Made by a program: the position numbers and the translations under genes
NCBI GenBank assembly: GCA_948567375.1
Contig: OX419756.1
Coordinates: 29,960,333 to 30,024,332 of the forward strand
From: Lunularia cruciata
Lineage: Eukaryota > Streptophyta > Marchantiopsida > Lunulariales > Lunulariaceae
Direction of reading: 5' to 3'
Length of the DNA stretch: 64,000 nucleotides
The notes under the pieces: generated by a model
Database searches by the model: none
The model's input: only the letters and a program-made list of their open reading frames with translations
Told to the model about the DNA's origin: nothing
Part shown: positions 10,895 through 20,636 of the stretch, one piece after another
How the letters are laid out: each line of letters opens with the position of its first letter
Position numbering within the stretch: the stretch's first letter is position 1

Positions 10895-13403
10895 CAAGGT
10901 GACTGCAAGGATAACAAGACGGATGGAATAACCCCATCAAGCCTTACAAGGAAAAGACAAAAGTGGTAAAATGGGGCTAAGCTCCAATAGTTTCAATATG
11001 ATAAATCTGCACTATAGCATTTAAGATGTCTGAGCTATGCAAGTCTTATGGTCTACAAACTATTGAAGCACCTAAAGAAGCATCACCCCACATGATTGTT
11101 TTCATATGGATTGCATCAGCCAATGCTCTCTAAAGAGCAATGTACACACTATATCTAAAGCAAGCTATGAAGTATGAGCTATTGCTCTCTAAATCGCAAT
11201 GGACACACACATTATCTACAGTGCGCTACGCTCTCTCCAAGCAAGGTATCCACTCTCTTGTGCCATGGAAAACACTATGTCCTTGATGGTATCGTGTGTA
11301 GCTATCCTCTGTCTTCCGAAAGGACACCATGTCATATGGACAACTTCTTGCAATTAGGGTAGAACCACATTCACAAGAGAGTAATGAACATGCAAATGGG
11401 TGGACCAAACCTAGGTAGAATCTCATTGAAGAAGGTAGTTGGTGCAAGTAAGCATGCTCTAATACATGGTTGAACTAGCATCCAAGAGCCTATACCCTTG
11501 CCAAAGCAAGAACAAAGATATGCTCTAGTTGCCCAAGGAATGGATGAGTGAACTAAGACAGAATGTAGAGTATGTTGAAACTATCGCTCCATCAAGGAAA
11601 AATTGGAAGCCTTTGGTCCAATCAAAGGTAAAGAAGCAAGGATGGAAGGTAATCTCTTGCTTGTGGAGATAGACCATCTCTCATTTTCTGCAATAACACT
11701 TGGAGAGAAAAGGATCCCTCCTCTACCATGGTCATATATGTTTCCAAGACTAGCATATCAATGACCACAAAATGAGAGGAAAGCAAGGGTGCCGACAGAG
11801 CTCAAGAGCCAAAAACACTATAAGTACCATTTATTTCATAAATAATAGGCCTACCTCTCCACAAAATATTTGTAAAGATGTCTATCTACTTGCCAAATCC
11901 CTTATCACACACTCAAATGTCCCTAATCCAACAATATCACCAAAGCCTCCCATAATTCTCTTATCAAAAGCTCTCAAACATAATACTAAGATCAAAAAGG
12001 GAGGAAACTTGGGAAGAAGGTAAGTTTGTTGATGTGAAAAACTAGAGGAGATTATACCAAATGCCACTTGCAAATCTCCTACTAGAGGAAGGTCATCCAT
12101 ATGAAGAATATTACTTATAAGAACAACATCTAAGAAACATATGACAAAATCCTCAGATCCTATTTGCACTCCAAGAATATGTAGCCCATTTGTAGATGTG
12201 ATACACCCCTTTGGAAACTCGAGGTGAGGAAGGATACCTAAAGGAGGACCAACCATGCTCTACACTTTGACACCTTGAATCTCAAACCTATAGACAAAAC
12301 TTGGTAGTCAAGTGGTCAAAGGCTTGCCTAATCCAATCTATGAGGCACATGATGTATGTATTTTTGGCCGAGTAGTGAAATACACAACATGGCATGGCCA
12401 AAGTAATAGATAAGAGATCTCTAAAGTGAGCCATTGCAAATAAAGGTCCTGTTTAAGGATCTCCCTAGTGTGTACCAAAAATTTACTCCAAGATGTTGAC
12501 TCCTACTTGTAAAAAAAACTGGTAATAAAAGGAAGAAGGAGAGTCATAGAAGGACTGCATTAAAGGAATAAACAAAAAATTGCTAAGGATCTACCAACCT
12601 CTCTCTAAGCTCTCTAAAGATAGATGCATATGAGATGTTATTAAAGAAGTAATGAACCATCAAAGAAGTAAGAGGAACAAGAACCATTCTAACTCATCCA
12701 GGGATCACATGCCAATCTATCAAGTGGTAAGCAAAAAGTATGTCTAGGCTCATCATGGAATGTCTGAAGCGTATGCAATAAACATGGACATGCAAAACTC
12801 GTTTCAAATAACCCAAAAAATACAACTCACTTGAGATCCTAACCCCACCCACGACTTGATTGTATCCTCAAAAAGCTCAACAAAAGAATAGACAAAGTGT
12901 GTAATCCTACTATCAACAATGTCAATGTGATTGCTTGCTTCATGTAAGCATCCCAAGTGGTCCAATCATAGTGCATCTTTCAAACATGTGTCTTTACCCC
13001 TTGCAAAGTAAAGAGTAAGTGGTGTATATACCAAGCATTGTGTATAATGAGCCATTTTGGGTGGCCTCACATGGGAAATGTAGCCATAGCTAGCACAAGA
13101 AGAATGATAATAACACATGGTTCTCTCCTCCATATCTCCTCATACTTGTAAAACCACAAACCACTCACATGAGTACATATTAATTCTCAAAATCCTAAAA
13201 CTTATAAACTCTCATAACTTTCAATTCATATCTCAATAATTTTTGAACTAAGTTTCAATGGAACAAGAGCAAGAATACCAAGAGATTAGAATTAAAAAAT
13301 TCCCTACTCATGATTTTCCGTGTGAATTAATCACTCTAAACCCTAAAAAATTTCTTTATATCTTTCTACCAAATTCTCCATAATTTTCAATTTAGTTATC
13401 TAT
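10895..13403 (-). mobile_element. RLE non-LTR retrotransposon, internally deleted copy
   Basis: On the minus strand it follows the near full-length copy at 15,205-18,966 from its 5' leader (13,400 to 13,170) through the zinc-finger region (about 13,050-12,950), to a point equivalent to 16,140. It then jumps to the RT region equivalent to 16,930 (12,650). It ends with the usual tail GATGGGG/ACCCCATC near 10,930. About 0.8 kb, including the N-terminal part of RT, is missing. Many stops are present, so it is non-coding. Confidence 0.75.
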
Positions 13404-14004
13404 TGTAATCTTCCCAGTATAGGGGACCTCACGGGAAACACAAGAGAAAACACAAAGCTTTGCACTTAATCTGTAATGTCCCAATGGAGCACCTTGACTA
13501 TATTAAATAACAAGGGAGACTCTCCCAAAGGAAGCTCCACCCTTGGATCAAATATATGGATTGGTGACATGTCAGCAAGCTCTACCCTTAGATTGGTTGA
13601 ATGCATGAGTGACATGTTGGTTCTGATCCTATCTGGTTGGTGAAACTATTGTTGACTAGAGGGAATCTTTAGAGAATCTTCTTGTAGCAATCTCCAAATT
13701 GCACGGGTGAGGTACCATTGGAAAGCTCTCAATGAAACAAGCCTGGAGGAGGGTTTAGGGGTTAAGTGCAAGCCTTTTTTTATTGGGAGGAATCTGCACA
13801 TTTTTTAGGCCTATTTTACCTGTTTAGGCCTTTGAAATTGTCTCTCAAGTTTCCAAGTTATTTTCAACTCTTGCATTATAAATAAAAATACTCTTTTTTG
13901 GACACCTCTAGATGATCTACCTAGCACATCACACTTAACATCCTTCCAGATGTTACCACGCCAAATATCACCTCTAGATTATATATCTAGTTCTTTGTAT
14001 TATA
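13404..14004 (-). mobile_element. Solo LTR, same family as 60,405-61,139
   Basis: By eye it is collinear with 60,405-61,139. Shared blocks include CCCTTGGATCAAATA, GGTGAGGTACCATT and GGAAAGCTC. It begins TGTAATC and ends near ATTATA. It sits directly beyond the 5' end of the RLE copy at 10,895-13,403. Orientation is inferred from the gypsy element at 60,405, where a polypurine tract precedes the LTR on the minus strand. Confidence 0.65.
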
Positions 14005-14149
14005 CCAATGAAACCAAAATTGAAAAATTAAAGAAAATTGACTATTCACTCATGTGTTATATGCTAGTGAACACCCAAAAGTTCTCTTCTCTCCTATCTC
14101 TCTCTCCCATGTTGCTACACTCCTCTCTTTTGCATCAAATCTTTTCACG

Positions 14150-14245
14150 TTAGTATTTTTCAGTGTTGACTTTGGTGTTAGTACTTTTCAGTGTTGACTT
14201 TGGTTTTATTGCACATTCTTATCATTGTTGACTTTTAAAACCTAT
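14150..14245 (+). repeat. Short tandem repeat with W-box-like TTGACTTT cores
   Basis: TTTTTCAGTGTTGACTTTGG is repeated about 30 bp apart, and a third TTGACTTT follows near 14,229. TTGAC(C/T) is the WRKY-binding core. Whether these act as sites is unknown, and no gene start is adjacent. Confidence 0.6.
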
Positions 14246-14255
14246 TATGGGTAAT

Positions 14256-14730
14256 AGGTAGTGGAGTGGAAAAGGAGATAACGAGAGATAAGATAATAAG
14301 AAAGATATGAATGTTCCTTGGTTAGTAGAGTAAATTTATGAAATGGGACATATAAGAATAAATACTTGTTATTTTATATTAAATATTATTATATCAATGA
14401 AATAGTAATCCTATCTTATCTATTTTTCATGTCCATTTCACTCTCATTATTTTAGCAATATCAGCTATTAGATTAGAGAAATAGTAATTCTGTTTTATCT
14501 ATTTTGCTCATCCACCCCACCTTTATTATTTTAAGAATATTAACTAATCAAATAATCTAATTGTGTTTACCTCATATTTATTTTTACATGTTATTGTATG
14601 ATATTATTAGTGAGATATAATATAATATAATTAATTAAAAAATCTAATTGATTAATATTAAAGAGAAAAAGGTGAAGTAGATGAATAGAATAGATAAAAT
14701 GGTTTATAGGCTATTGTATGTACTTCGGAC
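14256..14730. repeat. AT-rich repeat with direct and inverted copies (possible MITE)
   Basis: A block of about 80 bp starting GAAATAGTAAT occurs twice (about 14,398 and 14,480). Related sequence returns in reverse complement near 14,650-14,700 (GGTGAAGTAGATGAATAGAA) and near 14,270-14,310. The fold-back layout and AT richness fit a small non-autonomous DNA element, but no clean terminal repeats or target duplications were found. Confidence 0.35.
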
Positions 14731-15204
14731 ACCATGAAACCATGAAAGGAAATACTCAGTCTATATGATCACCCAAATCCAACTCTCGCATTTTAACTGC
14801 TGACCCGCAAGGTAGGCATAATTGTCTCGGAGAGACTCTATTATTGTAATAGACATGTTTGTGAAGATGCTGACTATTTTCTGCCACGTGCGGATACCCG
14901 CCTGTCTGTTTATCGTATATTCAAAAGCCGACCGCCACTAAAGACCACCATGTCTTTGGCGGCAACCACCGGGATTTTACCGAATCCCAAGGCCGCTAAG
15001 GACCGTGGGGGAGTCTAAAGACCACGGCATCGGCATCCGTTTGCCCATCATTACTCCAAAATCAGATCTCCACTAAAGACTATATTCCGGGACCACTAGA
15101 AGTAAACGTCTATTACGGATATAGATGGTACTTGCCTAGTGCATTGGAGTGTTCTCTCCCTTGCTCTTTCTCTTATCACTCGAATGCTGTATTCTTTTTC
15201 TTGG
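14731..15204. other. Non-coding stretch before the RLE element
   Basis: Nothing is recognised as a gene. The part from 15,064 is shared with unit 2 (35,620-35,756). The earlier part is not. A CACGTG (G-box core) is at about 14,885. Confidence 0.5.
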
Positions 15205-15243
15205 ATGGTGGAGACGGTAGAGGATAGGGAGAGACAGGAGACC

Positions 15244-15335
15244 ATATCTATTTTTTATGAGGGTTCTCTAGCACGCAGCACTCGAATGAATATCTATTTT
15301 TTACGAGGGTTCTCTAGCGCGCAGCACTCGAATGA
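15244..15335 (+). repeat. 46-bp tandem duplication in the element's 5' leader
   Basis: Two adjacent copies (15,244-15,289 and 15,290-15,335) differ at only two positions. Each ends in GCAGCACTCGAATGA. They lie upstream of the zinc-finger reading frame and may form part of the element's promoter, which is inference from position only. Confidence 0.9.
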
Positions 15336-15612
15336 ATAGACAATTCTCTTTGTTTTTCAATTTCCGTTCCATTAGCACCTAGATTGAAGACTATGGAGAA
15401 TGGAGGAGAAAATGATAAGGATTTTTAGTTTTTTTTAGGGTTTAGAGTGATCATTATACATTGAGAGTGATGGGTTTGGAATTTTCATTTTCAATCTCTT
15501 GGATTTATGATTAAGTTCCATGTGAATTTAATTTGAAAATTTTGGAGATAGAAATTGAAAGTCATGAGAGTTATAGATTTTAGGGTTTGGAGATATTATT
15601 TTCTTACGTGAG

Positions 15613-16137
15613 TTGGGATGTGAGGTGTTGTGGTTTTGCAAATATGGGGAGATATGGAGAAGAGCAGCATGTGTTGATATCATTATTCTTGTACTAGCCA
15701 TGGTTACATCTTCCCATGTGGGGTCGCCTAGAGCAGGTCGGGATACACCATGCTTGGTGTGTCACCGATGCTTGACCTTGCAAGGGGTAAAGACCCATGT
15801 AGGAAGGATGCACAAGGACTATGACATGATCACTTGGGATGCTCACGTGAGACAAGTGATCACATCGACAGCAATGACACTCGGGATTACACACGCTTCT
15901 TCTATCCCTTTGTTGATCGTTCTAAGGATACCGATCGAGTCGTGGGAGTGGTTAGCTTCTCAGGTGGGTTGCATTTTGGGGTTATTTGAGACTAGTTTTC
16001 CATGTCCACATCTATTCCATAGGCTTCTCCGCACACTCCATGATGAGGCTAGACAAGCTTTTTGCCTACCACTTGATCATTTGGCACGTGATCCCTTGGA
16101 CAAGTTAGCATGGTTCCTATTTCTCTTACTCCCTTGA
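15613..16137 (+). pseudogene. RLE element ORF, N-terminal part with C2H2 finger
   Basis: The open stretch carries CLVCHRCLTLQGVKTHVGRM followed by His, that is C-x2-C-x11-H-x4-H, encoded at 15,751-15,813. N-terminal C2H2 fingers are typical of R2-like proteins, where they bind target DNA. The frame closes with TGA at 16,135 before RT begins. The corresponding region is also seen in the copy at 10,895-13,403. Confidence 0.7.
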
Positions 16138-16491
16138 TGGTGTCTTTGTTATGCTAGAGGGAGACGTGCGGGGCATAGGGAGGTGGTTGCTAGATTTTGT
16201 CGATTCCAAGCGGGGGATTGGGCAGCCCTTCAAGAGGAGTCTATTAGGGCTACACAATTTAGGAGATAGGCATCGCCACAAGATACCATAGAGTCCACTC
16301 GATTACGATGATGTAGGACATTGGGTCAAGCGAGAGAGTTTAGTAGAGCAGCACGAGCACTACACCCTTTGTCTATAGCGAGCCCTATTGATGAGACTAT
16401 CTCTTCCCTACACTCACTACATCCTATAGCAGTAGAGGGACTACCCCTAGAGGTCTTAGATTATCAACCTGAGTAGCCTTTATGTCTTGAT

Positions 16492-17501
16492 ATGTTGCTA
16501 TTTGCACAAGCATTGTGCAATGCCCCTTGCCTTTCCTCAAGAGGCTTGTCAAGGATGATTTATGAGCACCTTAGAGATTGCTTCGAGGTAGATGATCCTT
16601 CTAGTGGTTTTACTGAGTTGTTTCAGGTGGCTGTAGTAATAGCAAGAGGAGACATTCCTATGTCTGTTAGTCGGGTGTTAGGTGCTAGTCTACTTCTTGC
16701 AATGGAGAAGGACATGGGAGACATTAGACAGATTGCTATTGGAGAGATCTTTTTACATTTGGTCAGTCGTACCATTATCTGTCAGCATCGTTCTCACTTT
16801 TGACAACACCTTAGTCCACATCAGTTTGGAGTAGCTACACTTGGTGGATGTGAGGCTTTATCTCTAGGCATTAGAGCACTCCTAGATATCCCTCTGGAGT
16901 GGGTCGTCCTACAAGTGGACGTTGAGAATGCTTTTAATAACGTCTCACGGGCATCCATCTTTAGAGAGCTTAGGGAGGCTAGTGGATCCTTGGCAAGTCT
17001 CATTCCTTTTGTGTGGTCTTTTTATGGCTCTCTTGCTTCCCTTTACTACCAACATGGTGGTTCATAGGAGGGAGTCACCATCTTGGACTCAACTATTGGT
17101 ACACATCAAGGAGATCCTTTGGGGGAGTGGGGGGGCCCTTATTTGCCATGGCTCACTTTAGAGCTCTCCTATCTACTACTTTGGCCATGCCAGGTTGTGT
17201 ATTTCCCTCCTTGGCAGATGATACACACATCGTAGGCCCTGTAGATCAAATTAGGCAGACCTTTGACTACTTGACTACCGAGCTACATCTAGTAGGCTTG
17301 AGAGTCAAGGTGTCAAAAAGTAGGGCATGGTCCCCTTTAGGTATCCCTCCACACCTTGAGCTTCCAGAGGGGTGTATCACATCCACAAATGGACTTTGTG
17401 TTCTTGGAGTGCTAGTAGGATCAGAGGATTTTGTCCCACGCTTCCTAGACGTTGCCCTTGTAGAGGATGTTCTCCATGTGGATAACCTTCCATTATTATG
17501 A
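16492..17501 (+). pseudogene. RLE element reverse transcriptase region
   Basis: RT motifs read through in changing frames: HQFGVATLGGCEAL, then VDVENAFNNVSR (motif A, 16,914-16,949), GTHQGDP (motif B) and SLADDTHIVGPVD (motif C, 17,207-17,245; canonical F/Y-A-D-D reads LADD here). Stops interrupt after 16,801 and near 17,067, and extra G residues at 17,120-17,132 shift the frame. The HQFGV...GGCEA layout is typical of non-LTR RTs whose proteins end in RLE domains. Confidence 0.75.
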
Positions 17502-18025
17502 GATCCATAAGTGGCATTTGGTATACTCTCTTCCAGTATTGCTCGTCAACCATCCTACCTCATCCGTACAGTTCCCCCCTCACTATCCTTCCTATCACGT
17601 TGGGAGCATTTGAGAGGAGGATTATGGGAGTCTTTGGTGATATTATTGGACGAAGGACTCTTGAGTGTGTGATAAGGGATTTGGCATGTAGACAGATGGC
17701 TCTGCCAATCTCATGTGGTGAGGTTGGCTTGCTTTCTACGGAAGAGATTGCACCTATAGCATTTTTGGGTAGTTGGGCTCTCTCGGCACCCCTACTTTCC
17801 TCCCATTTTGTGATTGTTGATAGGCCGGTTTTGGAGACTTATGTGACAGAGGTGGAGGGAGTGCCTATTCTCTCCAGGTGTTATTGCGGCAGATGAGAGA
17901 TAGTCTATCCCCTCGAGCACGAGAGGATTTTCCACCTTTTGCTTCATTATTGTCAGATTGGACTAGAGGTTTATAGTCTTCCTTGATGGAGCGATAGTGT
18001 GAGCATACGCCACATTCTCTCTTAG

Positions 18026-18774
18026 TTGAGTCGTCCATTCCTCAGGCTACTAGGCTCTTGGATCCTAGCTCGATCGTGCATTAGGGCATTCCGACTCGCA
18101 CTAGCTACTTTCTCTACAGCAATGAGGTTTTGCCTAGGTTTGGTCCACCCATCTGCATCTTCATTACTCACTTGCGAGTGTGGTTCTACACTAGATGCAT
18201 CAACGGGCCACATGACACGGTGTCCTTTTGGAGGACAGATGATAGCTACCCATGATGCCATTAGGGACATAGTGTTTGCTATGGCACAAGAAAGTGGATA
18301 CTTGGCTTGGAGGGAGAGTTCGTATGCTTTGCAGACAACATGTGTCAGGGTAGACTTATACTTGGTCCGAGATGATCACGTGACAATAGTGGATGTCGTG
18401 GTGACCCTACACGAGATAAAGTTTCGGAGGGAGTGATTACCCATCCCCTTGGATGGGCGACGAGTGTAGCAGCAGGTCGCAAGGTCTCTAAGTATAGGGG
18501 CATATAGCAAGGTCACCTCTTTGTTCCTCTAGCCTTGGAGTTATATGGAGTGATGGACACAGTATTTGACACATTTATCAGAGAGTGCGCGAGAGCTTAT
18601 CATGTTAGGCGTCAGGAGGTACCACTCTCACTTTCATACTTTCTAGCATATTTGAGACAGTGTGTGTCCATTGCTCTACAGAGGGAAAAAGTTGGTGCAA
18701 TCCATAAGAGAGCAATCACATTAGGTGATGTTTCTTCGGATGCTCTAGTTGTGTGTAGCGTACGACTTGCATAG
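18026..18774 (+). pseudogene. RLE element C-terminal knuckle and endonuclease-like domain
   Basis: The frame reads CECGSTLDASTGHMTRC, a C-x-C-x9-H-x3-C knuckle. It continues with THDAIRDIVFAMAQESGY and then VDLYLVRDDHVTIVDVVV, which fits the PD-(D/E)xK-type core (D...D) of R2-like endonucleases. A frameshift near 18,405 separates the last block (VMDTVFDTFIRECARAYH), which belongs to the conserved C-terminus. No apurinic-type (APE) endonuclease is seen at the N-terminus. Confidence 0.65.
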
Positions 18775-19293
18775 CTCGAATATCTTAGGTACGATAGTGC
18801 AGATTTCTCTTATAGACTCTATTGGGGCTTAGCCCCATGTTACCTTTTTTGTCTCTCCCTTGTATGGCTTGATGGGGTCTTCCCATCCTTCATTTTTCCT
18901 CTTTTTTTCACTTTCTTTTTCATTATTCACTTTCTTTTTCATTTCGGTCGCCTCTTTCTCTTTTTCTTTGGCCTTTTGCTTTTATTCACACAAGTCTTCC
19001 TGTTGTTGGACCCAAGTGAACTAATTTGAAATCCCATATCCATTAGTTCATGTTAGGAAATGGAATTTTCTATTCTGCATCTTTTTCAAAATCTCTTTTC
19101 GCCTCTTCCTCCAAGTCGGTCTAAGTTCGTGCATGCGTCTTTGAATAGCATGGCACTTCTTAAACGCAACCAAGTTTGCCTCGGCACTTATGCATTTTGA
19201 AAACAGATACTCATACGAACGATACTTCTGCCTGTCTTACTGTGAAAGGCGACCGCGTATGATAAGAAGAAGGATGGACTGGATTGGATTGCA

Positions 19294-19659
19294 TTGCATA
19301 CGTGGTTGGCCTCTTCAAAGTTCATGTCTACTGCCGTAGTTGCTATCACGGGCCTCAGCTGGGGAAATTGTCGTTACGCAGTTCGGCTAGTACTGTACAG
19401 TTCAAAACTTGATGATCGTCCGGTCCAGCTCCCCACAAGGGGCACTACTGCATGGGAGACGTCGGTGAAGACCATTCGTAGAATTGAATCTATTGGTCTA
19501 AAGCTCCGGATGGAGATGCTGTACCAATGGGAGAAGATCCTATTCTGGGATGACTTTCTCCTAGACGTAAATTGGGGTACGTCGGATCTACCGATGGATG
19601 TCCCTGCACTATTCAGCATCACATTTTCGGGATTTCATCATGCGCTCGAATTCGAATAG
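19294..19659 (+). CDS. Hypothetical open stretch shared by both units
   Basis: 121 codons reading VVAITGLSWGNCRYAVRLVL and ending in HHALEFE. Unit 2 has the same frame with few changes (36,279-36,689), but it ends earlier at an internal stop after DLPIDV. I recognise no family. Conservation may only reflect the recent duplication. It could be an exon of a gene whose other exons I cannot see, or chance. Confidence 0.25.
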   Translation: MHTWLASSKFMSTAVVAITGLSWGNCRYAVRLVLYSSKLDDRPVQLPTRGTTAWETSVKTIRRIESIGLKLRMEMLYQWEKILFWDDFLLDVNWGTSDLPMDVPALFSITFSGFHHALEFE

Positions 19660-19778
19660 ACGTGGGGAGACCAGCTTGGTGAGCCAATGTCTAATATTGC
19701 CGAATCTAATATTACGCGGTTTTCTGCACATTTAGGCAGTGAAACTGGATTTTCATCTAGGCTAGTTTATATTAGGAG

Positions 19779-20009
19779 ATGTGGTATCGTAATTTTGAGT
19801 GCATTGGTGTTCCACCCGATCAAACGACCTATGTTTTTCACAGGGTCACTGTTCCCCTTCGACGCGGAGCTCTGCACGGAAGGAGAGTCTCCGCTGATTA
19901 CGTGCTCACGACGAGGTTTGAGGATGAAGGTGCATCATATTCATGTCAACAGAATGTCCTGTACAAGCTTGTTGCAGGTATAGCAGCGTTATGGATAACA
20001 CCAGGGTGA
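19779..20009 (+). CDS. Hypothetical open stretch, possibly an exon
   Basis: The frame includes SADYVLTTRFEDEGASYSCQ, which is nearly unchanged in unit 2 (36,884-37,093). A two-base difference upstream puts the earlier part out of frame between the units. I do not recognise a domain. Its function and even its status as coding are uncertain. Confidence 0.22.
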   Translation: MWYRNFECIGVPPDQTTYVFHRVTVPLRRGALHGRRVSADYVLTTRFEDEGASYSCQQNVLYKLVAGIAALWITPG

Positions 20010-20636
20010 GTGGGCCAACATCAAAGTCCCGATTGACTGTACTATTGTAAATTTGATTGAGCCTGAAAAGGCATGTTGTTTCTGTAGAGTCTTGCGGCTG
20101 CGCCAAAGCTGAGTAGCGGGGAAGGAAAGAATGTCCACAAGGTTAGAAGAAGTAAGATATATGTGGGAGGTGGATTTGATCGGTCTCTCTCGAGGTCCGG
20201 GCGAACCTCCTCACGTGAGCCCTTGCAGCCGGGGAAGGGATGATCGAACGTAGCTGCGATGATCTATATGGCAAATTTGGTACAATATACCAGTTCTGTG
20301 CCAGGCTGGGATCTTCCCCCGTCCCGTGGATCTTTTGGTCGTGCTCTCGAGTCAGCACGTCGTCCTCAACTTGACCTCATTCCAAATTCGCCCGACTTCT
20401 CTTCATACAAAATTGCTAGACTTCGTCAGACTTCATGTCAAGCTCTCCAACCCTTCTCGGCAACTTCCTCTATTCATGCTTGGGAATGCAATTGGAGTTG
20501 TAGAGTCAACTCCAGGACCTGCATTCCTTATACCGACTTTAAATCGACAGTATAAGTGTAGTTCAGATCTTAGTCTTTTCCTCTCTTGAGATCGGTCACA
20601 AAGACTAGCCATACAGGGAAACTGAAGATTAGCACC

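Larger units (their letters stand above)
10281..15063. other. 4.8 kb block present only in unit 1
   Basis: Unit 2 joins the sequences flanking this block directly at about 35,620 (TTCAAAAGTA to GATCTCCACT). The block holds 0.6 kb of unassigned AT-rich DNA (10,281-10,890), a deleted RLE element (10,895-13,403), a solo LTR (13,404-14,004) and unassigned DNA to 15,063. It could be an insertion into unit 1 or a deletion from unit 2. The near-blunt junction does not decide. Confidence 0.7.
15205..18966 (+). mobile_element. Near full-length RLE-type non-LTR retrotransposon
   Basis: About 3.8 kb in one orientation: a 5' leader with two 46-bp tandem repeats, an N-terminal C2H2 finger, RT, a C-terminal CCHC knuckle with an endonuclease-like domain, and a 3' tail ending in the GGTCGCC signature rather than poly-A. 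Imperfect target duplications flank it (TTCTTTTTCTTGG near 15,192 and TCTTTTTCTTTGG near 18,959). Unit 2 shows the uninterrupted site near 35,761. The coding region has several in-frame stops and frameshifts, so this copy is dead. The domain layout resembles R2-like elements. Confidence 0.8.
18967..20636. other. Region between the RLE element and the peroxidase (unit 1)
   Basis: Collinear with 36,120-37,720 in unit 2. It holds a minus-strand fragment of the RLE tail (GAAAGGCGACCGCG, about 19,243), two unrecognised open stretches listed separately, and the presumed peroxidase promoter. A TATA-like TATAAG near 20,551 lies about 85 bp before the start codon. Confidence 0.55.
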
